64,000 bases of DNA from Nitrospira sp. (GCA_022843785.1 JALHMZ010000010.1:93420-157419), one strand, 5' to 3'. Counted from the stretch's first letter, positions 29,428-40,576 are shown. Translations and numbers: made by a program. Notes: a model not told the origin generated them from the sequence alone.

Positions 29428-31854
29428 ATGTTCGAACGATTCACGGACAAAGGTCGAAAGATCATCATCCTCGCGCGCGAGGAAGCCGAGCGGCACCAGA
29501 ACGATTATCTCGGGACGGAGCACCTCGTCTTGGCGATTCTCCGAGAGTCTGATGGCATCGCCCTCATGATTCTGAAGAAAATGGGGCTTTCAACGGAGCA
29601 GATCCGATTGGAAATTGAGCGTAATCTTCCGGGTGGCGGAACAACGATGACGTTCGGTGAAATCCCGTTCAGCCCGCGCGTGAAGAAAGTGATCGAATAC
29701 GGTGTCGAGGAAGCCCGTCTTCTTGGACACAACCATATCGGCAGCGAACATCTGCTGTTGGGCCTGCTTCGGGAGGAAGAGGGTATCGGCGGAAAGATTT
29801 TGCGCAGTCTGGGCGCGAACCTCTTGACGGCAAGGCAATTGACTGTAACCTTTTTGCGAAAGTCTGCTCCACGCGAGCGCGACCGGAAGAGCAACACGCC
29901 GGCGTTGGACGAATTCGGCCGTGACTTGACCCAACTCGCACAGGAAGGCCAGTTGGACCCGGTGATCGGCAGAGCCGATGAGATTGAGCGAGTCCTTCAG
30001 ATTCTCAGCCGGAGAAGCAAGAATAATCCTGTGCTGATTGGAGAATCCGGTGTCGGGAAAACAGCCATTGTCGAGGGACTCGCGCAACGGATCGTTCAGT
30101 CGGAGGTGCCGGATAACCTGTTATCCCGCCGCGTCATCGCGCTGGATCTCGGTTCGCTCGTGGCAGGCACCAAGTATCGGGGGCAATTCGAGGAACGGCT
30201 CAAAGTCGTCATGAAGGAAATTGTGCAGGCCGGCAATATCATTATCTTCATCGATGAGCTGCACACGCTGGTCGGCGCCGGGGCTGCAGAAGGCTCTATC
30301 GATGCGTCGAACATGCTGAAGCCGGCGTTGTCTCGTGGAGAGATTCAATGCATCGGGGCCACTACGTTGGATGAATACCGGAAGCACATCGAGAAGGACG
30401 GCGCGCTAAAACGACGCTTCCAGCCGATTCATGTCCAGCCGCCCAGCCTCGATGAAACCGTTATGATCATACAGGGGCTGCGGGATCGCTACGAAGAGCA
30501 TCACGGGGTTGAAATTACGGAAGAGGCCATCGTTGAAGCTGTCAAGTTGTCGGATCGGTATATCACCGACCGGTTCCTGCCTGACAAAGCGATCGATTTG
30601 ATCGATGAAACCGGCTCGCGAGCAAAACTTCAGACCTATGCGCTTCCGTCGGAGTTGAAGGGGATGGAGCAGGAACTGAAGAAAGTATCGCGCGAAAAAG
30701 AACTGTCGATTTCGATGCAGAACTTCGAAGAGGCGGTGCGGCATCGTGAAGAAGAAGAACGGCTGCGCAAGCTTCTGGACGAATCCAAGCGGGAATGGAA
30801 AAAGAGCCAGGAGAAAAACAAGCCGGTGATCGGTAAAGAAGACGTGGCGTATGTCGTCTCCAAGATGACCGGTATTCCGCTCTTCAAACTCGAGGAAGAA
30901 GAATCCAATAAGCTGCTCCGGATGGAAGAGTTTCTGCACAAGCGGGTGATCGGCCAGAATGAGGCGATCTCGGCGGTTGCACGGGCCATTCGTCGTTCGC
31001 GCGCAGGATTGAAGGAAGCCCGGAAGCCGATTGGCTCCTTCATTTTCATGGGGCCGACAGGCGTCGGGAAGACGGAACTGGCGAGAACACTGGCGGAGTT
31101 CCTCTTTAATAGCGAGGATGCGTTGATCCGTGTTGATATGTCCGAGTACCAAGAGAAATTCACCAGTTCAAGGCTCTTCGGCGCACCTCCGGGCTATGTC
31201 GGGTATGAAGAGGGGGGGCAGTTGACCGAAAAGGTTCGCCGACGGCCCTATTCGGTTGTTCTGTTCGACGAAATTGAAAAGGCCCATCCCGACGTGTTCA
31301 ACGTGTTGCTTCAAGTGCTGGACGATGGTGTTTTGACAGACAGCCTGGGCCGAAAGATTGATTTCAAGAACACTGTTGTGATCATGACGTCCAATATCGG
31401 GACTAAGAATATCCAGAAGGGTGTCTCGCTTGGCTTCCAGAGCACTGAAGGGGAGGCTGCGCGTCACAAGAAGGAAGAAGTGATCGGTGAGTTACGTAAA
31501 TCCTTCAGCCCGGAATTCTTGAACCGGATCGACGAAGTCGTCATTTTCCATCAGCTGGAAAAAGAGCAGCTCTACCACATTCTCGATATCCTGATCCGCG
31601 AGCTGAACCTTCGGTTGCTGGAGAAAGGGATCGAAATCGAAGTGGACGATGCGGTCAAACAGTGGCTTATCAAAGAAGGCTATGAACCGTTGTATGGCGC
31701 GAGACCGATGCGCAGGGCAATCCAGCGTGCCATCGGAGATCCGCTTTCCGATGAGCTTATCCGGGGCCGCTTCAAAGAATGTCGAAAGGTCAAGGTGGTG
31801 CTCCGCGACGGCGCACCGGCGTTCATTGAACAGGAGGCGATGGCCGGAGTATAG
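29428..31854 (+). CDS. clpC: ATP-dependent Clp protease ATPase subunit ClpC
   Basis: Clp N-domain, [18 protein letters not shown] and [18 protein letters not shown] Walker A motifs, UVR middle domain. Confidence 0.98.
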   Translation: MFERFTDKGRKIIILAREEAERHQNDYLGTEHLVLAILRESDGIALMILKKMGLSTEQIRLEIERNLPGGGTTMTFGEIPFSPRVKKVIEYGVEEARLLGHNHIGSEHLLLGLLREEEGIGGKILRSLGANLLTARQLTVTFLRKSAPRERDRKSNTPALDEFGRDLTQLAQEGQLDPVIGRADEIERVLQILSRRSKNNPVLIGESGVGKTAIVEGLAQRIVQSEVPDNLLSRRVIALDLGSLVAGTKYRGQFEERLKVVMKEIVQAGNIIIFIDELHTLVGAGAAEGSIDASNMLKPALSRGEIQCIGATTLDEYRKHIEKDGALKRRFQPIHVQPPSLDETVMIIQGLRDRYEEHHGVEITEEAIVEAVKLSDRYITDRFLPDKAIDLIDETGSRAKLQTYALPSELKGMEQELKKVSREKELSISMQNFEEAVRHREEEERLRKLLDESKREWKKSQEKNKPVIGKEDVAYVVSKMTGIPLFKLEEEESNKLLRMEEFLHKRVIGQNEAISAVARAIRRSRAGLKEARKPIGSFIFMGPTGVGKTELARTLAEFLFNSEDALIRVDMSEYQEKFTSSRLFGAPPGYVGYEEGGQLTEKVRRRPYSVVLFDEIEKAHPDVFNVLLQVLDDGVLTDSLGRKIDFKNTVVIMTSNIGTKNIQKGVSLGFQSTEGEAARHKKEEVIGELRKSFSPEFLNRIDEVVIFHQLEKEQLYHILDILIRELNLRLLEKGIEIEVDDAVKQWLIKEGYEPLYGARPMRRAIQRAIGDPLSDELIRGRFKECRKVKVVLRDGAPAFIEQEAMAGV

Positions 31855-31899
31855 TCAGCACATGGTCAATACGGCCTCATTTCACGGTACTAATACCGA

Positions 31900-31937
31900 C
31901 GACCCCTGCGGCAGTCAGCCGCAGGGGTCGTGCTATT
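31900..31937 (+). terminator. Rho-independent-like terminator after clpC
   Basis: cgacccctgcggc-agtca-gccgcaggggtcg perfect 13-bp stem; weak U tract. Confidence 0.75.
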
Positions 31938-31969
31938 TCCTCTCCGACTCCGCGTATCCATCGTAGCGT

Positions 31970-33067
31970 ATGTTCCACACTGATCAAGCTGCGCCTCTAG
32001 TCGATGCCAGGTGGCAACCACGCCCAATTCTTGGAATCGAATCTTCCTGCGATGAGACAGCGGCCTCGGTGATTGACCGCGATGGGTTAGTACTCTCGAA
32101 TGTCATATCCTCTCAAACCGCCGTTCATGCGAAATTTGGTGGTGTGGTGCCTGAACTGGCGGCTCGTGCCCATATCGGGATGATCGATATGGTGGTAGCC
32201 GATGCATTGTCACAGGCGCGTCTCACCAAGAAGGATCTGGGGGCCATTGCGGTCACACGAGGGCCTGGCTTAGCCGGCGCGCTGCTGGTCGGAGTCAACT
32301 ATGCCAAGGCGATGAGTTATGGGCTTGGCATCCCGTTGGTCGGCGTCAACCATCTGGAAGGTCACATTGCGTCCGCCTGGCTGGCTGATCCGGCATTCCC
32401 ATTGCCCTGTGTCGTGTTGGTCGTTTCTGGCGGGCACACCCATTTATACCGGCGTGAGCCGGATGGCAGCTGTGCGTTGCTTGGCTGCACGAGGGACGAT
32501 GCTGCCGGAGAGGCATTCGACAAGGGTGCGCAGATGTTGGGCTTGGAGTTTCCTGGAGGGCCCGCGGTCGACCGGCTCGCCCGGCAGGGCAATCGCGAGG
32601 CCATCCGCTTCCCACGTTTTCACCGGCGAAAGAGCAGTTTGGAGTTCAGTTTCAGCGGACTCAAAACGTCGTTGCTGTACAAACTCCGTGATATGGACGC
32701 TGGAGAGCGAGTTCGACAGACAGCTGATTTAGCCGCAGGTTATCAGGAAGCTATTGTGCAGGTGCTCGCGTCAAAAGCCCTTGCTGCCCTGGCTCAGGAG
32801 AAATTGTCTGCACTCGCCGTCGTCGGGGGAGTGTCTGCAAATTCCCGGCTGCGTGGCCTGCTCTATGAATGGGCTGAACGCAATGGGTTCCGTCTGGCTG
32901 TCCCGCCTATGGCGTATTGTACGGATAATGCCGCTATGATTGCTTCGGCCGGCCGGCATGTCCTCATGAGTGATCCCGGTTCAATCCGCGAGTTTGATAT
33001 TCAGCCGTCTCTTCAGGTCCAGCCCCTCCCAAGACCTGTCCTGCGCGAGGAGATCACCCATTCCTGA
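31970..33067 (+). CDS. tsaD: tRNA N6-adenosine threonylcarbamoyltransferase TsaD
   Basis: LGIESSCDETAASV, NHLEGHIASAWL, VVSGGHTHLY, VGGVSANSRLR. Confidence 0.98.
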   Translation: MFHTDQAAPLVDARWQPRPILGIESSCDETAASVIDRDGLVLSNVISSQTAVHAKFGGVVPELAARAHIGMIDMVVADALSQARLTKKDLGAIAVTRGPGLAGALLVGVNYAKAMSYGLGIPLVGVNHLEGHIASAWLADPAFPLPCVVLVVSGGHTHLYRREPDGSCALLGCTRDDAAGEAFDKGAQMLGLEFPGGPAVDRLARQGNREAIRFPRFHRRKSSLEFSFSGLKTSLLYKLRDMDAGERVRQTADLAAGYQEAIVQVLASKALAALAQEKLSALAVVGGVSANSRLRGLLYEWAERNGFRLAVPPMAYCTDNAAMIASAGRHVLMSDPGSIREFDIQPSLQVQPLPRPVLREEITHS

Positions 33068-34754
33068 AATCTGCGGCCACGTCACAGGCCTTCGTCCAAG
33101 CCAAGTTGCAGCAATTGAGCGGTTGTATCGCCGGCGTGTGCCACAGGACAAAGTCCTCACACCGGAATTGGCGAAGACGATGTGTCAGCTCACGCTCGAT
33201 ATTCGCCGTCCCCTTGCCGTTCTTGTGACGCGCCGAGGTCTGATTCAAGAGATTATTGTGGGAACGGATCTCGTGTTATCTCCTATGACGGCGGCAAAGT
33301 TTCGTGCAGGCCCACGTTCGCTGCGGGGATTGCGTTTGCTCAGAACGCAACTGCACGATCAGCCATTGAGCCAGGAGTCCTTGACGGACTTGGCCTATCT
33401 TCGTCTGGATTTGATCGGCACCCTGTCTGTGTCGCCGGAAGGAAATCCGGGCATGCTCTACCTGGCGCATCTTCTCCCGCCGGATAGGACAGGCCGGCTC
33501 TGTGAAATTCTCAAGGCCATTCCATTTTCCCAGTGTTCGCTTCCGTTCGACCGATTTATCGAAGAATTAGAGGCGGAGGTTCAGTCGGCGCGCCGCCATC
33601 AGGCGGTCAAGGACGGCGCCGAATCGGCTATCCTCGTCAGCGCATCTTCGCAGGGACGTGCCGAGCAGGAGGAACGATTGGTTGAGTTGGCCGAGCTTGC
33701 CAGTTCAGCCGAGGTGACGGTGATCGATCGAGTTGCGCAGCGGACGGCAGACGGTCATCAACGGTATTTGTTGGGAAGCGGAAAGTTGAAAGAGGTGCTC
33801 ATCCAAACGCTCCATAAAGGGGCCGACATGGTGATTTTTGACCAGACGCTCTCACCGGCCCAGTCACGTGCGATCTCGGAAATGACGGACATCAAGGTGA
33901 TCGACCGTACCCAACTTATTCTCGATATTTTTTCCAGACGGGCGCACAGCCGTGAAGGAAAGATACAGGTGGAATTGGCGCAATTGCGGTATTTGCTCCC
34001 CAGGCTTTCAGGAAAAGGAGCACAGCTTTCACGGCTTGGCGGCGGTATTGGGACGAGAGGGCCAGGCGAAACGAAACTGGAAACCGACCGGCGGCGCATT
34101 CGTGACCGCATTACACGTCTCGAGCATGAGATCGAACACTTTGCCCGCCATCAAGACCAGCGCAGGGCCAGACGCGGGCGCCGTGGTTTGCCGGTCGTCT
34201 CGCTTGTCGGCTACACCAACGCCGGGAAGTCCACGCTGTTGAATGTATTGACCGACAGCCACGTGTCGGCAGAAAGTCGTGTATTTGAGACGTTAGACAC
34301 CACCAGCCGCAAGCTCCGTTTTCCCCAGGACCGCGAAGTGATTATCACCGATACCGTCGGATTTATCCGCGATCTACCCAAGGAACTGGTGGGAGCCTTT
34401 CGTACGACTCTGGAGGAGTTACGTGAGGCGGATCTGCTGCTGCATATCGTCGATGCCGGCGCGGCTGATATTGATGTGCAAATTACGGCCGTCGTTTCCA
34501 TTTTGCAGGAACTCGATCTGGATGCGATTCCGCGCATGCTCGTCTTCAATAAATGTGATCGTTTGCCGGCGCATCATATCGAGCCGCTCTGCCGCAGGTA
34601 CCACGCGGTCGGGATTTCCGCTCTCCAGCCGGAGACGCTCCGTCCGCTTCTGGCTGAGCTGGACACGCATGTCCAGTCGCTGATGGCAGGACGTGCGCCG
34701 GTTACTGTGCCGCAGGCCTTCGACGAGCCGATCGTACTTGCATCTCGTCCATAA
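33060..34754 (+). CDS. hflX: GTPase HflX
   Basis: GTPase G1 GYTNAGKSTLLN, DTVGFIRDLPKELVGAFRTTLEE; N-terminal HflX domain GHVTGLRPSQVAAIERLYRRRVP; start placed at an ATT codon (see findings). Confidence 0.95.
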   Translation: MPEICGHVTGLRPSQVAAIERLYRRRVPQDKVLTPELAKTMCQLTLDIRRPLAVLVTRRGLIQEIIVGTDLVLSPMTAAKFRAGPRSLRGLRLLRTQLHDQPLSQESLTDLAYLRLDLIGTLSVSPEGNPGMLYLAHLLPPDRTGRLCEILKAIPFSQCSLPFDRFIEELEAEVQSARRHQAVKDGAESAILVSASSQGRAEQEERLVELAELASSAEVTVIDRVAQRTADGHQRYLLGSGKLKEVLIQTLHKGADMVIFDQTLSPAQSRAISEMTDIKVIDRTQLILDIFSRRAHSREGKIQVELAQLRYLLPRLSGKGAQLSRLGGGIGTRGPGETKLETDRRRIRDRITRLEHEIEHFARHQDQRRARRGRRGLPVVSLVGYTNAGKSTLLNVLTDSHVSAESRVFETLDTTSRKLRFPQDREVIITDTVGFIRDLPKELVGAFRTTLEELREADLLLHIVDAGAADIDVQITAVVSILQELDLDAIPRMLVFNKCDRLPAHHIEPLCRRYHAVGISALQPETLRPLLAELDTHVQSLMAGRAPVTVPQAFDEPIVLASRP

Positions 34755-34779
34755 ACCGCTGCACAATCGAGCCGCCGCA

Positions 34780-35442
34780 ATGACGTCTCGAACATCACGT
34801 ACCGTAGAGGCTGCCGATAGGCCATCCAGAATCGCGAAGATTCTGTTCAGCACCATGGCGGATGCCATGATGGAGTTGACGCATCGTTCTCCATGGGAAT
34901 TGCTTGCTGCGACGATTCTTTCTGCGCAATGCACCGACCGGCGGGTGAATCAAGTGACGCCGGCTCTTTTTGCACGATATCGGACCCCGATCGAGATCGC
35001 ACGGGCCAAGCCGGCAGAGCTGGAGGCGCTGATCAAACCGACCGGTTTCTATAAGAGCAAAGCCAAACATTTGATCGGATGCGGGAGAATGCTCAGCGAA
35101 CGATTTCGTGGCCAGGTTCCGGCGACGATAGAAGAACTGACCGCCCTGCCTGGAGTTGGGCGTAAGACAGCCAATGTCATGCTGGGCACAGCCTTTGATC
35201 AGCCGGCTGTCGTCGTCGATACCCATGTGAAGCGGGTGGCCAATCGATTGAATCTGACGAAATCCGACGACCCCGAGCGTATCGAGCTGGATCTGCAACA
35301 GGCTTTTCCCCGGAGCGAGTGGACCGGCTTGGCGCAACGCCTCCTGCTCCATGGCCGGTATGTGTGCCTGGCGCGTTCCCCGAAATGCGAGAACTGCGCG
35401 TTGTACGACCTGTGTCATTGGAAAGGAAAACATCCGCGATGA
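34780..35442 (+). CDS. nth: Endonuclease III
   Basis: LLAATILSAQCTDRRVNQVTPALFARY, LPGVGRKTANVMLG, VDTHVKRVANRL, C-terminal 4Fe-4S cysteines CLARSPKCENCALYDLC. Confidence 0.97.
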   Translation: MTSRTSRTVEAADRPSRIAKILFSTMADAMMELTHRSPWELLAATILSAQCTDRRVNQVTPALFARYRTPIEIARAKPAELEALIKPTGFYKSKAKHLIGCGRMLSERFRGQVPATIEELTALPGVGRKTANVMLGTAFDQPAVVVDTHVKRVANRLNLTKSDDPERIELDLQQAFPRSEWTGLAQRLLLHGRYVCLARSPKCENCALYDLCHWKGKHPR

Positions 35443-36317
35443 TCACAAGCATGACAGGATTCGGTCGGCGGCAGGGGGCTTGGCTCGATGGGACAGTGAC
35501 TATCGAGGTACGTTCTGTAAACCATCGGTTTCTGGAAGCCGCGATCCGTCTGCCAAAGCTGATGGGAAGTCTCGAAGAGTTGTTCAAGAAGGCGGTGCAG
35601 GAACAGTGCTCCCGGGGACGTGTCGAGATGACGGTCTCACTACAAGGCGGGCGGGGTAGCACACGGTCTCCGCAGCTTGACGCTGCATTGGCGAAACAGT
35701 ACTATCAGACCCTCCGCACCCTTCAACGAACGCTCAAGCTTAAGGGTTCCATCGACATTGGGATCATGGCGGGGTTTCGCGACATCATCGTCCTGTCTGA
35801 TCAGCCGGTGGATGATCCGAAGCTCGCGAAACTAGTGGAAAAACTTGGCCTTCAAGCATTACGCGATCTTTCTGGGATGCGCAAGAAAGAAGGGGCGCTC
35901 CTGGCTCAAGATCTCCTGAGCCGCCTGAAGACGATCGGAGCGTTGAAACAGCAGGTTGCGGAACGGGTGCCATTTGTGTCGCAAGAATCGTTCGTTCGGA
36001 TGAAGGAACGGGTGAAAAAGCTATTGAACGGCGAGATACCCGATATCCCCAGACTTCATCAGGAACTGGCTGTCTATGCCGACCGGGGAGACATTACGGA
36101 AGAATTGGTCAGATTGGATGCGCATATGGTACAGTTTCATCAAATAGTGCATAGCGCTCAACCAGCTGGAAAGACACTGGATTTTCTCATCCAGGAAATG
36201 GGACGGGAGATTAATACCATTGGATCGAAGGCCAGCGATGCTGCAATCGCGGCAGCAGTGGTGCAGATGAAGGCCGAACTCGAACGGATCCGAGAACAGG
36301 TACAGAACGTGGAATGA
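35439..36317 (+). CDS. yicC: YicC family protein (YicC/DUF1732 endoribonuclease)
   Basis: MITSMTGFGRRQ, EVRSVNHRFLEAAIRLP, GKTLDFLIQEMGREINTIGSKASD. Confidence 0.96.
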   Translation: MITSMTGFGRRQGAWLDGTVTIEVRSVNHRFLEAAIRLPKLMGSLEELFKKAVQEQCSRGRVEMTVSLQGGRGSTRSPQLDAALAKQYYQTLRTLQRTLKLKGSIDIGIMAGFRDIIVLSDQPVDDPKLAKLVEKLGLQALRDLSGMRKKEGALLAQDLLSRLKTIGALKQQVAERVPFVSQESFVRMKERVKKLLNGEIPDIPRLHQELAVYADRGDITEELVRLDAHMVQFHQIVHSAQPAGKTLDFLIQEMGREINTIGSKASDAAIAAAVVQMKAELERIREQVQNVE

Positions 36318-37018
36318 CCATCGCCAAGTCAGTAACTGAGCTTTCACCGGACCCTGCAGCAGGGCGTCAGTCGCATGAGCGGAGGGGGATCCTCTTCATT
36401 ATTTCAGCCCCGTCGGGAGCTGGAAAAACAACCCTCTGTAAACAGTTGTCTGCCTCCATTCCGGGACTCTGGCATTCCGTGTCCTACACCACCAGAAAAC
36501 CACGTACCGGGGAGGAAGGTGGACGCGAGTACTACTTTGTCGATGAAAATGTGTTTCAAGACATGGTTGCGCGCAATGAGTTCCTGGAGTATGCCCATGT
36601 GTATGGGAATTGGTACGGTACTCCACGGAAAGCCTTGATGGACAAAATGGAACAAGGCATTAACGTCTTGTTGGAAATTGACGTGCAAGGCGCGCTTCAG
36701 ATTAAGAAGAAGTTTGAGGATGGGGTCTACATTTTTATATTGCCACCGTCTCTGGATACGTTGCGGGCACGGCTTCAAGGCCGCGCGTCGGACTCACAGG
36801 AAGAAATCGTTCGTCGGCTGCAGCGGGTCAAAGAAGAAGTCTGGAGCTTTCGCGAGTACTACTACATCGTCCGTAATGACGACCTTGCGCAGTCGCTTCG
36901 CGAGCTGCAAAGTATCTTTCTTGCGGAACGGCTCAAGACCAAACGGCTCGACATGAACTGGTTTGAACAGAACTTTATTATCGAGAGAGATACCCAGCAG
37001 AGTAATCGAACCACATAA
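36314..37018 (+). CDS. gmk: Guanylate kinase
   Basis: IISAPSGAGKTTLCKQL, SVSYTTRKPRTGEEGGREYYFV. Confidence 0.97.
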   Translation: MTIAKSVTELSPDPAAGRQSHERRGILFIISAPSGAGKTTLCKQLSASIPGLWHSVSYTTRKPRTGEEGGREYYFVDENVFQDMVARNEFLEYAHVYGNWYGTPRKALMDKMEQGINVLLEIDVQGALQIKKKFEDGVYIFILPPSLDTLRARLQGRASDSQEEIVRRLQRVKEEVWSFREYYYIVRNDDLAQSLRELQSIFLAERLKTKRLDMNWFEQNFIIERDTQQSNRTT

Positions 37019-37043
37019 CCACCCCTAGCAGGAGCGCACCATC

Positions 37044-37403
37044 ATGATCGATATGCTGAGTCTATTGCCGCAGTACACGCCGAAGGAATTCGATTCCCGC
37101 CACCGGCTGGTCATCGTCGCCTCGCAACGGGCCAAACACTTGGCCCAGGGGGCAAAACCGACCGGTCCCTCTCGCTTTACCAAAGAGACGACGAACGCGC
37201 TCGACGAAGTACTGCGCGGAAAGATTCCGTATCTGACCGGGAAAGAGGCCCGTGATGCGATGAAGGAAGCAAAGCGCGGGAAAGAAGGTGAAACTGAGCG
37301 TATGGCGATGATGACGGGAGAGGATGCGAAGGAGATCAAGAAAGAGCTCAGCGTGTACGTGGACGATACGGCCAAGCCGCAAGCGGCTCCAGCCGAAGAA
37401 TAG
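37044..37403 (+). CDS. rpoZ: RNA polymerase omega subunit-like protein
   Basis: FDSRHRLVIVASQRAKHLAQGAKP...TNALDEVLRGKIPY; position between gmk and coaBC. Confidence 0.9.
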   Translation: MIDMLSLLPQYTPKEFDSRHRLVIVASQRAKHLAQGAKPTGPSRFTKETTNALDEVLRGKIPYLTGKEARDAMKEAKRGKEGETERMAMMTGEDAKEIKKELSVYVDDTAKPQAAPAEE

Positions 37404-37418
37404 AGCAAGGAGAAACTC

Positions 37419-38663
37419 TTGGGTCTGGATAAATCACCGGCAATATTGCGGGGCAGGCGCCTTGTGCTGGGCGTCACCGGGAGTATTGCCGCGTATAAGG
37501 CGGTGAGTTTGCTGCGGGCACTGAAGTGTCGAGGTGCATCTGTTTCCGTCGTGATGACGGACAGCGCAACTAAGTTCGTGGCGCCGCTGACCTTCGAAGT
37601 GCTGTCCGGGGAGCGAGTCACGACCAGCCTTTTCGAAGCCCGTGAAGAGATGCGGCATCTGACAGTCCCCGAAGGCGCCCATGCCGTCATCATTGCGCCG
37701 GCGACGGCGAATTTCCTGGCCAAGGCGGCCGTCGGATTGGCGGATGATGTCCTTTCGACGATGCTGCTCACGGCCCAGTGTCCGATGATCATTGCCCCGG
37801 CTATGGACGGTGGTATGTGGGAACACCCCACCGTGGTCGAGCATGTGCGGATGCTTCGCGCGCGTGGTGTCGTAGTGCTTGATCCTGAAGAGGGGCCGCT
37901 GGCGTCCGGGCAAGTGGCGCAAGGGAGACTGGCTGCTGAGGCGAAGATCGTGGAAGCGGTGGAAGCCTTGTTGATTCCGCAGGCCGATTGGTTGGGGCAT
38001 CGGGTGTTGGTATCCGCGGGACCCACTCAGGAGGCGATTGATCCTGTTCGGTTCATTTCCAATCGTTCGTCGGGCAAAATGGGTTATGCGATTGCAGAAG
38101 CGGCTCGTGACCGGGGTGCTGAAGTCGTGCTGGTCACCGGGCCAACGGCTCTTGTGCCACCGGCCGGTGTCGAAGTCGTGTCTGTCACATCGGCGCAAGA
38201 AATGGCCGACAGCCTCTGCCGTCATTTTGCCTGGGCTACGGTGGTGGTGATGGCCGCCGCGGTCGCGGATTTTCGGCCACGGGAGCAAGCGGTTCAGAAA
38301 ATGAAGAAGCAAGGCCGGATGTCGTTGACTCTCGACCTTGAAGTGGCGCCCGATATTCTCGCGATGTTGTCCGCCAAGCGAACTGCTCAAGTTCTCATAG
38401 GGTTTGCTGCAGAGACGGAGGATGTGGTTGCGCATGCCATGGCGAAGCTTGTCGGAAAAGGACTTGATGCCATCGTCGCGAACGATGTGACGAAAGAAGG
38501 CGCCGGATTCGGCAGCGACGACAATGCCGCCGTCGTTCTTTCGCGTGGCGGCCGGCGGAAAGAATTCGGGCTCATGTCTAAACGCCGGCTGGCGGACTAT
38601 ATTCTGACTGAAGTGCGGGATTTACCTGTAACATGCCGCACATCGTCTATAGGGGTGGAGTAG
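37419..38663 (+). CDS. coaBC: Bifunctional phosphopantothenoylcysteine decarboxylase / phosphopantothenate-cysteine ligase CoaBC
   Basis: LVLGVTGSIAAYKAVSLLRAL; APAMDGGMWEHP; SAGPTQEAIDPVRFISNRSSGKMGYAIAEAA; TTG start. Confidence 0.97.
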   Translation: MGLDKSPAILRGRRLVLGVTGSIAAYKAVSLLRALKCRGASVSVVMTDSATKFVAPLTFEVLSGERVTTSLFEAREEMRHLTVPEGAHAVIIAPATANFLAKAAVGLADDVLSTMLLTAQCPMIIAPAMDGGMWEHPTVVEHVRMLRARGVVVLDPEEGPLASGQVAQGRLAAEAKIVEAVEALLIPQADWLGHRVLVSAGPTQEAIDPVRFISNRSSGKMGYAIAEAARDRGAEVVLVTGPTALVPPAGVEVVSVTSAQEMADSLCRHFAWATVVVMAAAVADFRPREQAVQKMKKQGRMSLTLDLEVAPDILAMLSAKRTAQVLIGFAAETEDVVAHAMAKLVGKGLDAIVANDVTKEGAGFGSDDNAAVVLSRGGRRKEFGLMSKRRLADYILTEVRDLPVTCRTSSIGVE

Positions 38664-38671
38664 GATTCACG

Positions 38672-39361
38672 ATGGGGTCTGGATCCAATAGGGCTGGAAA
38701 TGCTGCTGAGATAGACCGGTTGGCTTTGGCTGTCGCCATGGATCCCGGATCGAAGGCGTTCATTCCGCTGGCTGAGGAATATGGAAAAGCCGGGATGTGG
38801 GACGAAGCAGCGGGAGTCCTTGAAGACGGATTGAAAGCCTCGCCGAATTTCATTATAGCGATGGTTGCGTTAGGCCGAGTGTACGAGCAGCTGAACCAGC
38901 CGGCCAAGGCCATCGCAATATTGGAAGAGGCGATAAAATTAAGCCCGGAGAACTTTCGCGCGCACAGAATACTGGCAAAGATCTATATGTCTCAGGGGGT
39001 GAAGGAGGCAGGTTTGCGGTCGTGCGGTGTCATTCTGGCGGCAAATCCTCAGGATGTGGAAGTCCTGTCGATACGTGCGACGCTTGAGGCGCTTGCTGAT
39101 CCCACTCCAACACTACTTTCTCCGCCACAGCCGGCGATCGAGTCCGTTCAGCTGGTTTCGGAATCCGCTGTGACAATGGAAAAGGTAGAAGAGCCGCTCT
39201 ATGTCGACATCATGCAAGGAGACCGTCCAGAGGCCTCGACTGACAGCGCCACGATCGCTCCTGAGCAGAAGAGCGCCACGGTGATCCAGCTTGAGCAGTG
39301 GCTGAGCTTGATTCAGGATCGCCGGCGCGACCATACTACCTCGACGAATAACAATTCATAA
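38672..39361 (+). CDS. TPR-repeat protein
   Basis: Tetratricopeptide repeats WDEAAGVLEDGLKASPNFIIAMVALGRVYEQLNQPAKAIAILEEAIKLSPEN. Confidence 0.85.
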   Translation: MGSGSNRAGNAAEIDRLALAVAMDPGSKAFIPLAEEYGKAGMWDEAAGVLEDGLKASPNFIIAMVALGRVYEQLNQPAKAIAILEEAIKLSPENFRAHRILAKIYMSQGVKEAGLRSCGVILAANPQDVEVLSIRATLEALADPTPTLLSPPQPAIESVQLVSESAVTMEKVEEPLYVDIMQGDRPEASTDSATIAPEQKSATVIQLEQWLSLIQDRRRDHTTSTNNNS

Positions 39362-39474
39362 CTTCCCAGATAGTTCAACGGTTTGACCATCCCGGGTGGG
39401 ACTGCTAGAATACCGCCCTCATTCCCTGTAGAAGTGCCAGGTATCGTTTGTTCAGGAGGCGGTTCGTACGTCCC

Positions 39475-39972
39475 ATGCTTAGAGTACTCGTCCTGCACGG
39501 GCCCAACCTCAATTTGCTGGGGAATCGTGAAGAGTCTGTGTATGGGACCACCACGCTTGCTGAGATCGACGCGTCGCTGTCGAAGCTCGGCAGGGAACTG
39601 GGAGTGGCACTGGAGATCCGTCAGTCGAATCATGAAGGTGAATTGGTGACGTGGATTCAGGAAGCGCGCGGCAACTATCACGGGATCATCATTAATCCTG
39701 CGGCATACACGCATACCAGTATTGCGGTGAGGGATGCACTGTCGGCTGTCGAGATCCCGGCGATCGAAGTACATCTGTCCAATATTCACCGGCGGGAAGA
39801 ATTTCGCAGGCATTCCTATGTTTCAGGGGTGGCGCTGGGCCAGATCTCAGGATTCGGCCCGATTGGCTATCTCTTGGCGCTACGGGGGCTGCACGAACAT
39901 TTGTCTTCGCACGGATCCACGCCCGTCTCAGGAGCGGGATTAAGTCGTGGAGCCGAGACGCGCAGCCATTGA
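39475..39972 (+). CDS. aroQ: Type II 3-dehydroquinate dehydratase
   Basis: [49 protein letters not shown]. Confidence 0.97.
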   Translation: MLRVLVLHGPNLNLLGNREESVYGTTTLAEIDASLSKLGRELGVALEIRQSNHEGELVTWIQEARGNYHGIIINPAAYTHTSIAVRDALSAVEIPAIEVHLSNIHRREEFRRHSYVSGVALGQISGFGPIGYLLALRGLHEHLSSHGSTPVSGAGLSRGAETRSH

Positions 39973-40015
39973 CCTTTGGGCCATGGTTCATTGTTCTGAT
40001 TGAAGGGAGCACGGA

Positions 40016-40576
40016 GTGATTTCGACCGTTGACTTTCGAAATGGGGTTCGGCTCATGGTGGAAGGCGAGCCGTTCTATATCGTGGAATTTCAGCATGTGA
40101 AGCCGGGAAAGGGCGGCGCATTCGTGCGTACCAAGCTGAAAAGTTATCTGTCGGGGAATGTGCTGGATCGAACCTTTCGGTCCGGGGAACGGTTTGACGA
40201 GCCTGATTTGGAAGAGCGCGACATGCAGTTTCTCTATGCCACCGGCGAGTTGTTTACGTTTATGGACACGGAATCCTATGAACAGCTTTCATTCGAGAAG
40301 AGCACGCTCGGAGACAATGCGGATCTCTTAAAAGAAAATATGGTCGTCAAGATCCTGGTCTATGAACACCGGCCGATCGATGTCGAACTGCCAAATTTCA
40401 TTGAGCTGAAGGTCGTCGATGGGGAGCCTGGAGTTCGAGGCGACACCGCATCCGGCGGGACCAAGCCTGTGATTGTCGAAACCGGAGCGTCGATCAAAGT
40501 CCCTCTGTATTTGGAAGTCGGCACTGTGATCAAGATCGATACTCGTACCAGGTCGTATGTGGAGCGGGTCCGGTGA
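40016..40576 (+). CDS. efp: Elongation factor P
   Basis: STVDFRNGVRLMVEGEPFYIVEFQHVKPGKGGAFVRTKLK; GTG start. Confidence 0.98.
   Translation: MISTVDFRNGVRLMVEGEPFYIVEFQHVKPGKGGAFVRTKLKSYLSGNVLDRTFRSGERFDEPDLEERDMQFLYATGELFTFMDTESYEQLSFEKSTLGDNADLLKENMVVKILVYEHRPIDVELPNFIELKVVDGEPGVRGDTASGGTKPVIVETGASIKVPLYLEVGTVIKIDTRTRSYVERVR

Noticed and set aside
32970-33059. ATG start for hflX at 32970
   Set aside because: Would create a 97-nt overlap with tsaD and a tail without HflX similarity; the ATT with RBS at 33060 fits better.
37434-38435. 333-aa minus-strand ORF opposite coaBC
   Set aside because: Antisense of a clear CoaBC reading frame; His/Arg-rich composition typical of GC-rich shadow ORFs.
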